Origin: a virus
DNA: 33,647 bases
Reading direction: 5' to 3' (one strand)
IMG/VR virus record: IMGVR_UViG_3300009509_000068
Span: 1 to 33,647 of that record
The notes below the pieces were generated by a model. The model had not been told where the DNA came from. It saw nothing but the letters and a program-made list of their open reading frames with translations, and ran no database searches. Shown piece by piece: positions 22,395 to 30,448 of this stretch; position 1 is the first letter of the stretch, and every line of letters starts with the position of its first letter. The position numbers were made by a program, and so were the translations under genes.

Positions 22395-23829
22395 CGTCTC
22401 CTCCGATATAGCGCAGCGCATTTATGGCCGCGTCCTTATTCGCGTCAAGCAGCGGTATGGCTTCCTCCAAAATGGGAATCAAGTCTACTGCATTAAACTC
22501 AACGACGTCTGGCCTTGACTGTCTAGCCATCCACGACTTGAAATCAGTCCACCCCTGGGCCTTCTGCCCAATGTGGTATGGTTTAGCAATTGTGTCAATC
22601 CCAATTCTAAACCCTAGTTCCCTTGCACGTCTAAAGAAGTAAATGTCCTCAGACTCCCTACCTCTATCATACATAAAATAGTCTGTAAAGTTCGGGCCAT
22701 ACTCATTAGTCATTGCTTCCAAAACGTGCCTCTTGATCAAGGTAAATGCAAGCCCAGTCGCATCTACATCTATAATGTCTCCATCCTCAACGTCAACAAC
22801 TCTGTCAAAAGCGTCTCCGTTCAGGCTGACTGGTATTGGTGGTTGCGGGTCTAGCAGCCTAAATGTTACTGGCAATGGAGGCCAGTCTCTTTTTGTACAA
22901 AACCCTGCAACGATGTCATAATCCCAATTTGCCTTATTAGAACGAAGTCTCTCCAACTCGTCTTGTTCAAAGATCATGTCGTCGTCAACAAATAGCAAGC
23001 TATTCTGTTCCGACTCTAAGAACTCACGAACAACTTCGCTCCCGGCCCAATGGGCAGGCATCCACCCTCTAGGCATCAAGATCGCATCTCCTGGCCTTGT
23101 TCCACCAGTTAGTAGCTTTGTCCAACTTAAAAAGAAGTGGTACTCAGGAAACTTTGCAATCCTTGTCCCAATTGCTATTCGTCCCCATCCGTCTACTGCT
23201 GGCTTGACATATCTCGCTTGCCACTTCCCGTCTTTGTCCCAACTTACAAAGTTCGGCCTGATGTGCCTTATGGCGTCAAAAATATCATCTTCGCCAGGAG
23301 GCTCCATTCCATCGAACACAAAGTCAACAATGCTGCTTACTGCCACTTCTGGAGTTGCTACAAGCGCGTCAAAGTCGACAACAATATATGCACCACCATA
23401 TTCGGAAAGGAACTTTACCATTGTATTGTGTACTACGTCGTACCGCTCTTCTGCAACCGTCCTGTCAACTCCATATGCTCGCACAACGGAGTTTATGGTT
23501 GCCTCCCTATTTCTGTGAGCAACAACAATCCTTACGTCGTCACCAAAGAAGGGCAAATACTCTCCAAGGAGCATCGTTAGATGCGGGTCTTTCACTCCCC
23601 AAATAGGTGCATCTTCACTACGGATAGAGACATATTCGTCGAGCCATCCAGTTCCAAGCCCTTCCCTGCTGCGCCTAAAGAAACTTACATCTTCGTAAGT
23701 CCCAAGGCGATTATTCTTATCTGCTGGCACAAACTCAATTCCCATAGGAATACCAAGTTTGTGCAACACTCCAGAGACAGCAGAGGTCCCAGACCTCCCA
23801 GTCCCCACTACCAGAACTACTCTACTCAT
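22387..23829 (-). CDS. Sulfotransferase and GT-A glycosyltransferase fusion
   Basis: A 480-residue protein with two parts. Residues 1-200 look like a P-loop sulfotransferase: VVGTGRSGTSAVSGVLHKLG (8-26) is the 5' phosphosulfate loop, with the WGVKDPHLTML segment and AHRNREATINSVVRAYG (104-120) as the 3' phosphate region. Residues about 215-430 look like a GT-A glycosyltransferase with a metal-binding LLFVDDDMIF (278-287), DVDATGLAFTLIKR and the late SEDIYFFRRARELGFRIGID. Either domain could act on a sugar; together they could add a sugar and sulfate it. GGAGG precedes the ATG. The pairing in one chain is unusual. Confidence 0.82.
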   Translation of the reverse strand: MSRVVLVVGTGRSGTSAVSGVLHKLGIPMGIEFVPADKNNRLGTYEDVSFFRRSREGLGTGWLDEYVSIRSEDAPIWGVKDPHLTMLLGEYLPFFGDDVRIVVAHRNREATINSVVRAYGVDRTVAEERYDVVHNTMVKFLSEYGGAYIVVDFDALVATPEVAVSSIVDFVFDGMEPPGEDDIFDAIRHIRPNFVSWDKDGKWQARYVKPAVDGWGRIAIGTRIAKFPEYHFFLSWTKLLTGGTRPGDAILMPRGWMPAHWAGSEVVREFLESEQNSLLFVDDDMIFEQDELERLRSNKANWDYDIVAGFCTKRDWPPLPVTFRLLDPQPPIPVSLNGDAFDRVVDVEDGDIIDVDATGLAFTLIKRHVLEAMTNEYGPNFTDYFMYDRGRESEDIYFFRRARELGFRIGIDTIAKPYHIGQKAQGWTDFKSWMARQSRPDVVEFNAVDLIPILEEAIPLLDANKDAAINALRYIGGDGD

Positions 23830-23863
23830 TGTGCCTCCTATAACACAATTTTAAGATACGTCC

Positions 23864-24349
23864 CTAAGCTTCATCGAAGCTATAGTTTATAGTTTCTTGC
23901 GTCCAGTTGCCTGCGGCGGCGTCCGAGTCAACGTCAAGCTGGAACACAGCATAATCAGTTGTACTCCCGATACCAGTCATATTTGTGGCGTGCCACGCGA
24001 ACCTTGAACCAGTTAGATAACTTGTCCAGTTATTCGTCGCAACAGAGCTATCGCTATTTGTTGGAGTTACACCAGACGCGGTCTTCCCAACATATAGCGT
24101 AGTAGATGACTGAACTGCGCCGTCGCCCCACAACTGAAAGTTATTCACGTAGTTGTCAGGGGCAGCATCTACTCTCGCCTTAACCCACTTTTCATATGAC
24201 TGATCACCAGCAGTGATCGGATACGCCTGCCTGTTTGGAAGCGAGTTTGTGGCATTATCTGCACTAATCAGGTCAACGCCCGAAACAGCAGCAGACTCAA
24301 CTGCCGCACTCGCCCCGGTATAAACTCTAATCGTAACCGTTGCAGCCAT
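23864..24349 (-). CDS. Probable minor structural protein
   Basis: A 161-residue protein with a strong GGAGGA ribosome site and its own promoter. It is beta-rich: AATVTIRVYTGASAAVESAA, then FQLWGDGAVQSSTTLYVGKT, then DYAVFQLDVDSD and a last ETINYSF strand. There are no catalytic motifs, signal peptide or membrane segments. This style is common for head decoration or fibre-associated proteins of environmental phages. Its neighbours are the lysin and the sulfotransferase fusion. No family can be named. Confidence 0.65.
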   Translation of the reverse strand: MAATVTIRVYTGASAAVESAAVSGVDLISADNATNSLPNRQAYPITAGDQSYEKWVKARVDAAPDNYVNNFQLWGDGAVQSSTTLYVGKTASGVTPTNSDSSVATNNWTSYLTGSRFAWHATNMTGIGSTTDYAVFQLDVDSDAAAGNWTQETINYSFDEA

Positions 24350-24403
24350 TTAAATTCCTCCGTTTATTTGTCCCCAAACCGTAGAGACAATCAATTCTGT
24401 TGT

Positions 24404-24432
24404 ATATTACCACAATCGCCTTGTTTAGTCAA
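24404..24432 (-). promoter_or_regulatory. Promoter upstream of the 161-residue protein gene
   Basis: On the minus strand, TTGACT (24432-24427) and TAATAT (24409-24404) are 17 bases apart, giving a start near 24397 and a leader of about 48 nt. The fit to consensus is 5/6 and 4/6. Confidence 0.55.
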
Positions 24433-24441
24433 GCGCGATTG
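24413..24441. promoter_or_regulatory. Dyad over the -35 box: possible operator
   Basis: CAATCGC (24413-24419) and GCGATTG (24435-24441) are perfect inverted copies, extended inward by CTTG/CAAG with one bulged base. The dyad covers the -35 box and spacer of the promoter. No T run follows on either strand, so it is more like a protein-binding site than a terminator. Confidence 0.5.
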
Positions 24442-24447
24442 CAGAAC

Positions 24448-26580
24448 TTATTTATAGGGCCAATGTTCGACCATAAACTCTGCGGCGTCTGCCATCCTGC
24501 GAAGCTCTACAACAATCTCAGAATAATCTCCGCTAGGTGGCTCGACTGGCTCTTCGCCTCCGTCGTCGCCAACAGCCTTTGTGAACACAACCCAATACTT
24601 TATGTGCTCGTCCCACCAACCAGGAACAACCAACACGTCAGAGTACCACTTGTCGCCCCCAGGCATAATCCAGACCCAATGTGCAGGATCGTCGGGGTTT
24701 AGGAATTCTCCTGGTCCCCACAACCATTCTACGTACCCGTCAGGGCCAGAGAAATTGCTTGGAAGCTTGTAATGCCTATTTGGATATTGTTCCCCGTCTG
24801 CATCGTCTGGCTGCTCCCACACAGTTTCAGACAAGCGTGGCGCTGCGTCGTCTGGCAACAATTCGCCATCGCGCCATCCTTCAAGGATTGCAACGCCAGG
24901 AATAGGTGCGCCATTCTCGTCCTTCGCATATACTCTAAACGCCATACTGCCACCAGTGTCTAGAATAAGCTGCTTTACTCTCCAAACAGCCTCCCCCTCT
25001 GGCGGTTCCGCGCTAATCAGTCTCGCGCCACGAGCCTCTGCAGCAACCCATCCATTCTCCACTACAACCCCATTAACATCAATAACTTCAATCATTTCGC
25101 CTCCTCCATTCTCAGGAGCATATTTCTTTATCAGTGCCTCAACAGTCCCTTTAAACTTATCAAGGTCTATCCTTGTACTTATTCCATCAACGTATCCGTA
25201 GTCTCCAACCTTGTTTTGCCAAAACTCCCATTCGTCCCAAGGTTCGGGGACTATAACAGCGGATTCGTCGTCTGTCCAGTGAGCGAGCCACAAGTCGCGA
25301 CCCTCTCCCCAGGACGTATCTCTCCCAGCCATAAAGCCTGGACTCGTGTAAACCTTCGCGTATTTCCTAACAGGCCACCCAAATCTCTCGACAAGCCTCT
25401 CGTCAACAGCATTAAGGTGTGCTGCGCACTTTGCATCTGTTAGCGTACTAACTTCCAGGTCGCAGAAGTAGCCAAGGTCTAAGTGCCTGTCGCCAACAGA
25501 TTCTACAAACAACAGGGCCTGCCCACCGAATCCGTCTTGTAGGCCATGATATGCGCCAACCAGGAATCCTGCAGCTTTTGCACCTTCATAATACTCGTCA
25601 AATCTTGGGTCTTTTACTACTGCCGTCCTGTCGTCATTCGGGCCAGAAGCCCTAATTATAACAAAAGAATATCCGTCGGCCTTGACCTTATTCCAGTCAA
25701 TGTTGCCCTGCCACTTACTAACGTCTATTCCAAGAGCCCTTTCGTCGTCAACGACTGGAGGCTCTTCTGGATTAGGAGTCGCAACGATATATGCTGCGAG
25801 TTTGTCAGCCAAAGACTGCGTAACCTCAAAATCAACCCAGTCCAAATTCGGACCAGCCGTGAAGATTGTTGCAGCCTCAACAATCTCGTCTTTCATCAAT
25901 TCGCCATCATACCACTTTAACTGCTCTATATACTGATCTTCACTTGCATAAGTCTTCCAACCAGTCTTTGCAGCGACTTCACCAAGGACACCACCGTCTA
26001 TCCCGCATTCAGTAATCAGGATCGGCGGAACATTAAAGCCTGCAGCTTCGAGCTCGTCAACCGTTCGTCTGTATCTCAAACAATACCAAGAATCACTGTC
26101 CCACATAGCAGGTGCACTGTATTCGTGCAATCCAAAATAGTCACACGCCTGTATTCCGGCACCAACATCCTTTGCGGTATTTACGTCAGGCCACCCGACA
26201 CTAAAGTTGCCACCGACAGTCTTCCATCCGCGAGCGTGCATCAACGCGCTCCACTCAATCAGGAACTCCTTAAGATTGTACCTGAATGAAGCGTCCCACA
26301 TTGGGTGTGGTTCATTCGGCGATTCCCATGCATAGATGTATGGTCTAGACTCATATACCGGGAGCCATCTGTCAAACCACTTCCGCGCCCCCGCTCGGCC
26401 CTCTTCGATAAGTGCATTAGCCTCACCGTCAGGCATGAAAGTCCTGCCTATAATACGAATGCCTGGGAATGGATTCTCCGCTGGTGGGTCGATCATCTTG
26501 ACATAGCCAACACCAGACTTCGTAACAAATTCTTGTGCGTAACCTGGAACCATCTGGAAGTGTAATGTTAGTTTGCTCAT
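24448..26580 (-). CDS. Multidomain lysin: GH-A-like hydrolase plus GH25 lysozyme
   Basis: A 710-residue protein. Residues 1-265 resemble a TIM-barrel glycoside hydrolase of clan GH-A: YAWESPNEP with E90 as likely acid-base, LHEYSAP, and ILITECG with E191 as likely nucleophile. Residues about 282-485 are a GH25 lysozyme: GIDVSKWQGNIDW with D286, VGAYHG, FCDLEV with D374 and E376, and EFWQNK. Residues 495-710 hold an uncharacterised domain and a short helical tail, perhaps for cell-wall binding. GH25 cuts the glycan chain of peptidoglycan. It lacks a signal peptide, so it needs a holin or acts from the particle. It lies after the capsid gene. Confidence 0.85.
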   Translation of the reverse strand: MSKLTLHFQMVPGYAQEFVTKSGVGYVKMIDPPAENPFPGIRIIGRTFMPDGEANALIEEGRAGARKWFDRWLPVYESRPYIYAWESPNEPHPMWDASFRYNLKEFLIEWSALMHARGWKTVGGNFSVGWPDVNTAKDVGAGIQACDYFGLHEYSAPAMWDSDSWYCLRYRRTVDELEAAGFNVPPILITECGIDGGVLGEVAAKTGWKTYASEDQYIEQLKWYDGELMKDEIVEAATIFTAGPNLDWVDFEVTQSLADKLAAYIVATPNPEEPPVVDDERALGIDVSKWQGNIDWNKVKADGYSFVIIRASGPNDDRTAVVKDPRFDEYYEGAKAAGFLVGAYHGLQDGFGGQALLFVESVGDRHLDLGYFCDLEVSTLTDAKCAAHLNAVDERLVERFGWPVRKYAKVYTSPGFMAGRDTSWGEGRDLWLAHWTDDESAVIVPEPWDEWEFWQNKVGDYGYVDGISTRIDLDKFKGTVEALIKKYAPENGGGEMIEVIDVNGVVVENGWVAAEARGARLISAEPPEGEAVWRVKQLILDTGGSMAFRVYAKDENGAPIPGVAILEGWRDGELLPDDAAPRLSETVWEQPDDADGEQYPNRHYKLPSNFSGPDGYVEWLWGPGEFLNPDDPAHWVWIMPGGDKWYSDVLVVPGWWDEHIKYWVVFTKAVGDDGGEEPVEPPSGDYSEIVVELRRMADAAEFMVEHWPYK

Positions 26581-26605
26581 ATCCCTTAATCTCCTGCCTC
26601 AATCC

Positions 26606-26636
26606 AAAAGGCCCACCCACCTATTGGTGGGTGGGC
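26606..26636 (-). terminator. Terminator hairpin after the capsid gene
   Basis: GCCCACCCACC (26611-26621) and GGTGGGTGGGC (26626-26636) form a perfect 11-bp stem with a four-base loop. On the minus strand it is followed by CTTTT. It lies between capsid and lysin and probably lowers read-through so that capsid mRNA exceeds lysin mRNA. Confidence 0.85.
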
Positions 26637-26669
26637 GCTTTCTAGGATAGGAGGCACAACAAACAACTA

Positions 26670-28007
26670 TTATGTTACAGTCACACGGCGAACGGCCCCG
26701 TGGAGCTCGCCCCAAGGAACCTGCACAGTATGATATGACTTCAGCCTAAATTGCAGGCTATCAGTTGTTTCCGACAATGTTACATAATTCACCAGCGAAT
26801 CCATTGGTTCTCCAACGGTCGGTGTCAGCACAGGACGTGAAAGTCCTTGGCGCTGCCCAAGGCCAACCAGGAAGATTGTCTCGTCACCAGCCGCCATCGG
26901 GTGAATGTTTGACAGTCCAGTCAGGCCAGTGTCGCTATATGCAGCAACATTTGTGTTCACGGAACCGTCAGAGTTATATGTCTTTGCAGCGATAATGTCA
27001 ATCAGGTCATAATTCGCATCCGCGTCTGCTTCGCCAGCAAGCGTTCTGTAAATTGCATACAGCTTCGCTGTTGAGTCTGCAGTCCATGTCAGATCGACGG
27101 TATCGTGCGTTGCAGTTGTGACAGTGTCACTGTCAGCGGTTCCGGCAACTTGCTCGCCATAAACTGTGATGCTTGCGATCTTGTATCTATAAAGACCGTC
27201 ACCAAGCGCGAACCCACCACCAGTTCCAGCTACCGCAGCCGTCACTGCTGGGGATGTGGTTGTTCCAAGAGGGCGAACAAAGCCGCTCTTCAAGATAGGA
27301 ACACCACGGTATGTTTCCATTTCAAAACCACCTTCAAATGAGATAGTTTGCACTGCCCGGCGAATCAAAGTTTGCAGGCCAGTTACCTTGCTATTCATTT
27401 GTGGTGACATCAGGAACAGCCACTGCATGTCCCGAACGTTCCGATACTTGTTCATCGTAATGTCAAGCAGGTCGTCCAGGTCTGACAGTGTAATTGTTCC
27501 ATCAGCGTCAATCACATTGTCTGTAGGCGAATCGTTCAAAATCCACCCGTACAGACCTGTGTATTGGTAGGCATCTCCGGTAAAGCTAAGGTCATCTCCG
27601 TGACCCCAAATTGTTGAATACTCAAACAAGTCCGCTAGACCTTCCGTAGCAGACTCAATCTCGTCTGCCATTACGTCCGTAAATGACCGTGCCGCTGAAA
27701 CCATAAAGTCAGACGCCTGTCCGTGGGTACGCAGAATCTTTACTTCCACTGACCTACGTTCATACGTGCTTTGGCTATAGCTTGCATCAGTCATCTCGCC
27801 TTCGAACCACGCAGCAGCGTTATTTGCAGTACGGCGAACTACCCTGTGGATGTTGCCATCTGCGCGAACAACTGGAACCATGCGTGTCAGCGGCGAAAGC
27901 TCAAGAAGGTTGGCGCGGATCATAGGTTCAAGGTCTTCAGGAATAAGGGCTGTCCCGGCAGCAGAACTTGCTGTGAGTGCCTTTTTCAGTTCAGACTTAT
28001 AATCCAT
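26670..28007 (-). CDS. Major capsid protein, HK97 fold with inserted Ig/FN3-like domain
   Basis: A 445-residue protein directly after the protease-scaffold gene. The start MDYKSELKKALTAS and the FEYSTIWGHG and MQWLFLMSPQM segments follow the HK97-fold pattern (E-loop, spine helix, A domain). Residues about 247-368 are a separate beta-sandwich of FN3/Ig type (YRYKIASITVYGEQVAGT, DLTWTADSTAKLYAIYRT), after which the capsid fold resumes with DETIFLVGLGQRQG and ends in VRRVTVT. Such an insert would be displayed on the shell. AGGTGG lies six bases before the ATG. Confidence 0.93.
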   Translation of the reverse strand: MDYKSELKKALTASSAAGTALIPEDLEPMIRANLLELSPLTRMVPVVRADGNIHRVVRRTANNAAAWFEGEMTDASYSQSTYERRSVEVKILRTHGQASDFMVSAARSFTDVMADEIESATEGLADLFEYSTIWGHGDDLSFTGDAYQYTGLYGWILNDSPTDNVIDADGTITLSDLDDLLDITMNKYRNVRDMQWLFLMSPQMNSKVTGLQTLIRRAVQTISFEGGFEMETYRGVPILKSGFVRPLGTTTSPAVTAAVAGTGGGFALGDGLYRYKIASITVYGEQVAGTADSDTVTTATHDTVDLTWTADSTAKLYAIYRTLAGEADADANYDLIDIIAAKTYNSDGSVNTNVAAYSDTGLTGLSNIHPMAAGDETIFLVGLGQRQGLSRPVLTPTVGEPMDSLVNYVTLSETTDSLQFRLKSYHTVQVPWGELHGAVRRVTVT

Positions 28008-28018
28008 TTTTACACCAC

Positions 28019-28684
28019 CTATTTATTTATTGTTCTTCGGAGGACTTCTTTCATCCTCTCGCGACGCTGTGCAGGAGTCATGTCCAGGTATCTCTTTGTC
28101 TTCTCAACGGAAGTCTCTGGTGACAACTCTTCGCCATCTTCGTCAACAACGACTCTTGCAGAGCGAGTTGCCGCTGGAACAAGAATCTCTGTCAGTCCAG
28201 CGATCACCTTTTCAGTTACCCTATCAACAAATGCGTCTTCATCAAACCCAAAGCCCTTGTCTTCAACTTCTACTTCGGGCTCTTCTTGCTCGTCCTCACC
28301 AGACTCTTCGTCGGCTTCGTCGGCCTGTTCTGGCTCTACGGACATTGCATCTATAAATCTTTCAACGACACGATCTGCGAGTTCGTCTAGAGATTCCACT
28401 AGTCCAGAGACTCTCGACTCAAGTCCGTCAAGCAATCCCTTTATTTCGCCCACGGCCAGGGCAACGTCAAAGGTTTCCTCTTCGTCTTTTTCTACAATCT
28501 CTTCCTCTTCTGTGGAGTCGTCTTTCTCGATCTCAGGCTCAACGTCTTGTGGCTCTTCAGCTTCGCTTCCCTTGCCATCAACGTCGGGCTGCACATCTTC
28601 GCCATCGACTACTTCAGGACTTTCGTCCTCAACCGCGTCGAGAACCTCTTGTTCTCCCGCAGCTTCTTTTTCTACTTGATCCAT
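28019..28684 (-). CDS. Internal in-frame start: separate scaffold protein (nested)
   Basis: ATG at 28684 inside the protease-scaffold gene is preceded by GGGAGAC at 28694-28688, with five bases between GGGAG and the ATG. Translation from here gives 221 residues (MDQVEKEAAGEQ onwards) comprising just the scaffold part. Lambda makes its scaffold Nu3 in the same way inside gene C. That this start is used is inferred. Confidence 0.45.
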   Translation of the reverse strand: MDQVEKEAAGEQEVLDAVEDESPEVVDGEDVQPDVDGKGSEAEEPQDVEPEIEKDDSTEEEEIVEKDEEETFDVALAVGEIKGLLDGLESRVSGLVESLDELADRVVERFIDAMSVEPEQADEADEESGEDEQEEPEVEVEDKGFGFDEDAFVDRVTEKVIAGLTEILVPAATRSARVVVDEDGEELSPETSVEKTKRYLDMTPAQRRERMKEVLRRTINK

Positions 28685-29548
28685 ATTGTCTCCCATAATT
28701 TCACTATTCTTGAAAAGTACAGTTCTATGGGACATACCCTTAAACTTTTCGCTGCCAACTTCTTGTATTGCCGCAGCGTAATTCGCTGGATGGTCGACAT
28801 ATGAAATCTCCACCATGTCGTATGAGTGAATAATTAGGGGCCAGAACCAGGGGTCGACGTCTTCGCCAGCCTCAGCAATCGCCTCTTCGTTTATCTCATA
28901 CTCGCGCGGAATGATTCCAACAGAGTAAGCCTTCAAGACCCCGCCCTGAATAAGCTTCTTTGTCTGTTCGTCAACTGGCACCGTGACCACTTCGTTCCAC
29001 TTGAGGCCATCAGCCTCCCCGATGCGGTCAATTCTGCCAGAAGGACTATCATGCATAGTCCTGATATTCCCCCATTGCCTCCACCGTTCAACGGCCTCTA
29101 CGGTTGCGTCCTTAGTAATGATGTCGCCAACTTCATCCATCTTATCGTCGGTAAAGAACCCACGAACATAAATGGTGTCGCTATCACTTTCGCCAGCACC
29201 CTTCGGGAGGAATGTCCCATAAGACTTGTAGCGCACACGAGAGCCGATTAAGTCTTTCGTGCGCCTGTCTAATCTCTTTGCCATTTTATCATCGTCCTCA
29301 AGCAACGGAATATCGCCCTTCTCGACAACGGCAATCACCATGTCTTCCTTGTGGCTGTCTACCCACTCTCTTGCCTCTTCCATTGTCCACTTGTCAACAT
29401 CAAACAGATAAGTGACAATTTCCTTGCAGTCGGTGCAGTATAGCGCCTTAATACCCTTCCCCGAATCTACCGTTATGGTTCTCAGTTCGTGGTTGCTATG
29501 ACCACTACTCACAGGGATTCTGTGATAATTCTCCGTCGTCTCTGGCAA
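28019..29548 (-). CDS. Prohead protease fused to scaffold
   Basis: A 509-residue protein. Residues about 100-265 are a HK97-type S78 prohead serine protease: GDIITKDA, MHDSPSGRI with H166, LKAYSVGIIP with S209, and EISYVDHPAN with H253. Residues about 289-509 are very acidic and coiled (EPEIEKDDSTEEEE, LLDGLESRVSGLVESLDELA), typical of scaffold, ending in a basic QRRERMKEVLRR helix. An in-frame ATG at 28684 has GGGAGA just upstream, so free scaffold may also be made. The listed start is TTG at 29548, in overlap with the previous gene; GTG at 29512 is possible. A CTDC pair near residue 38 is unexplained. Confidence 0.9.
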   Translation of the reverse strand: MPETTENYHRIPVSSGHSNHELRTITVDSGKGIKALYCTDCKEIVTYLFDVDKWTMEEAREWVDSHKEDMVIAVVEKGDIPLLEDDDKMAKRLDRRTKDLIGSRVRYKSYGTFLPKGAGESDSDTIYVRGFFTDDKMDEVGDIITKDATVEAVERWRQWGNIRTMHDSPSGRIDRIGEADGLKWNEVVTVPVDEQTKKLIQGGVLKAYSVGIIPREYEINEEAIAEAGEDVDPWFWPLIIHSYDMVEISYVDHPANYAAAIQEVGSEKFKGMSHRTVLFKNSEIMGDNMDQVEKEAAGEQEVLDAVEDESPEVVDGEDVQPDVDGKGSEAEEPQDVEPEIEKDDSTEEEEIVEKDEEETFDVALAVGEIKGLLDGLESRVSGLVESLDELADRVVERFIDAMSVEPEQADEADEESGEDEQEEPEVEVEDKGFGFDEDAFVDRVTEKVIAGLTEILVPAATRSARVVVDEDGEELSPETSVEKTKRYLDMTPAQRRERMKEVLRRTINK

Positions 29549-29684
29549 CTTGCTCTTTCACCTTCTCCCTACAATCACTGCAATAAATCTCCGCAACAAT
29601 TGTAGAAATTAGCTTCCCGCACCTAATACAGTGGAACCTATTTGCAGGCTTCATTTTATCATACTTGCTATATACCACTGCCAT
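29505..29684 (-). CDS. Small zinc-ribbon protein
   Basis: 59 residues from ATG 29684, chosen for AGAGG six bases upstream; a longer frame from 29777 would lie wholly in the previous gene. It has a CIRCGK and CSDCRE pair, a four-cysteine zinc ribbon. The ends overlap the previous gene by 17 bases and the protease gene by about 44, so it is tightly packed. Function is unknown; small zinc ribbons are common near phage head genes. Confidence 0.65.
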   Translation of the reverse strand: MAVVYSKYDKMKPANRFHCIRCGKLISTIVAEIYCSDCREKVKEQVARDDGELSQNPCE

Positions 29685-29973
29685 AAGGTGCCTCTCTTGC
29701 GGCTTCTGCAATATCGCTAAGGATTTGAGAAGCCCTAACCTCTCCAATGTTCTTGATTCCAAGTAAGAAGTCCTCACCAGCAGACAGTAACATCTTTGCC
29801 GTGATTGCCCTTACTCCGCCACCGTAGTCAACTAACTCTCCGTGCACCCTTTCTTCCCACGCAGCGTAAATCTTTCTCACGATACTAGAATCTAGTATAA
29901 AATCTATTGCATACGTGTCGTCGGGGAATGCACTCATTCTGTAACCCAACGACCCACTTGACCAATCAAACAT
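29668..29973 (-). CDS. Small protein of unknown function
   Basis: A 101-residue soluble protein with an AGGAGG ribosome site seven bases before the ATG. A helical C-terminal half (LLGIKNIGEVRASQILSDIA) has a helix-hairpin-helix look (IKNIGEVRASQIL), which would suit DNA contact, but one motif is thin evidence. It lies between the membrane proteins and the zinc ribbon gene. Confidence 0.6.
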   Translation of the reverse strand: MFDWSSGSLGYRMSAFPDDTYAIDFILDSSIVRKIYAAWEERVHGELVDYGGGVRAITAKMLLSAGEDFLLGIKNIGEVRASQILSDIAEAAREAPYGSGI

Positions 29974-29987
29974 TCCAACGCCTCCTA

Positions 29988-30017
29988 TTTATACCATACA
30001 TTCTTATACCAAGTCAA
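29988..30017 (-). promoter_or_regulatory. Possible promoter upstream of the 101-residue protein gene
   Basis: On the minus strand, TTGACT (30017-30012) and TATAAA (29993-29988) are 18 bases apart. The predicted start would fall at the ribosome site of the gene itself, so either the start is slightly upstream or this is chance. Low confidence. Confidence 0.35.
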
Positions 30018-30028
30018 ATGACCAATGA

Positions 30029-30448
30029 CTAATTTTGACCATTGCTCATTTCTTTACATAGTTCGTCGTCTATCTCGAATACAGGGACAGCGCCTAGAGA
30101 CTTAATCTGCAGAATCAACCTCCTGACGCCGTCGCAGAGGATGAAGTTGTTCCTTTCGACTCCGGCAAGCCTAGACAATACTTCGACGAGCTGTGCTTCT
30201 CTCTCGGCGTCCCGCTCCTCTAAGATTGTCACTTTTTCCATATATGGCTCTAGCAGTCCCTTTGCGGCAGTAACTATCACCGCCTTTGCTTCTGCGTCAG
30301 ATTTCTCAGCACTCTTTACTATTGCAACTCCCTCAGCCTTATCTCTTTTTCTTGTATTTCTATAACTCAAAATGCCAGGTATAGACATCAATGCAGCAAC
30401 AAGTATTGGTGCGAGTGCAGTAATTACTTCAATCCATCGTTGATCCAT
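30029..30448 (-). CDS. Small membrane protein with coiled coil
   Basis: 139 residues. One membrane helix near the N terminus (VITALAPILVAALMSIPGIL, about 8-28), then a long charged helix (DAEAKAVIVTAAKGLLEPYM and EERDAEREAQLVEVLSRL) that should form a coiled coil. The layout suits an inner-membrane spanin-like or holin-accessory protein, or a scaffold anchor, but no lysis motif is certain. It overlaps the previous gene by 25 bases and has GGAG nearby. Confidence 0.6.
   Translation of the reverse strand: MDQRWIEVITALAPILVAALMSIPGILSYRNTRKRDKAEGVAIVKSAEKSDAEAKAVIVTAAKGLLEPYMEKVTILEERDAEREAQLVEVLSRLAGVERNNFILCDGVRRLILQIKSLGAVPVFEIDDELCKEMSNGQN

Noticed and set aside
27771-28679. A 302-codon plus-strand frame, Ser-rich
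   Set aside because: It is antisense to the acidic scaffold part; Glu codons read in reverse give Ser and Leu runs. No ribosome site.
29685-29777. Longer start (29777) for the small zinc-ribbon gene
   Set aside because: The added part lies wholly inside the previous gene, while the ATG at 29684 has AGAGG at the right distance.
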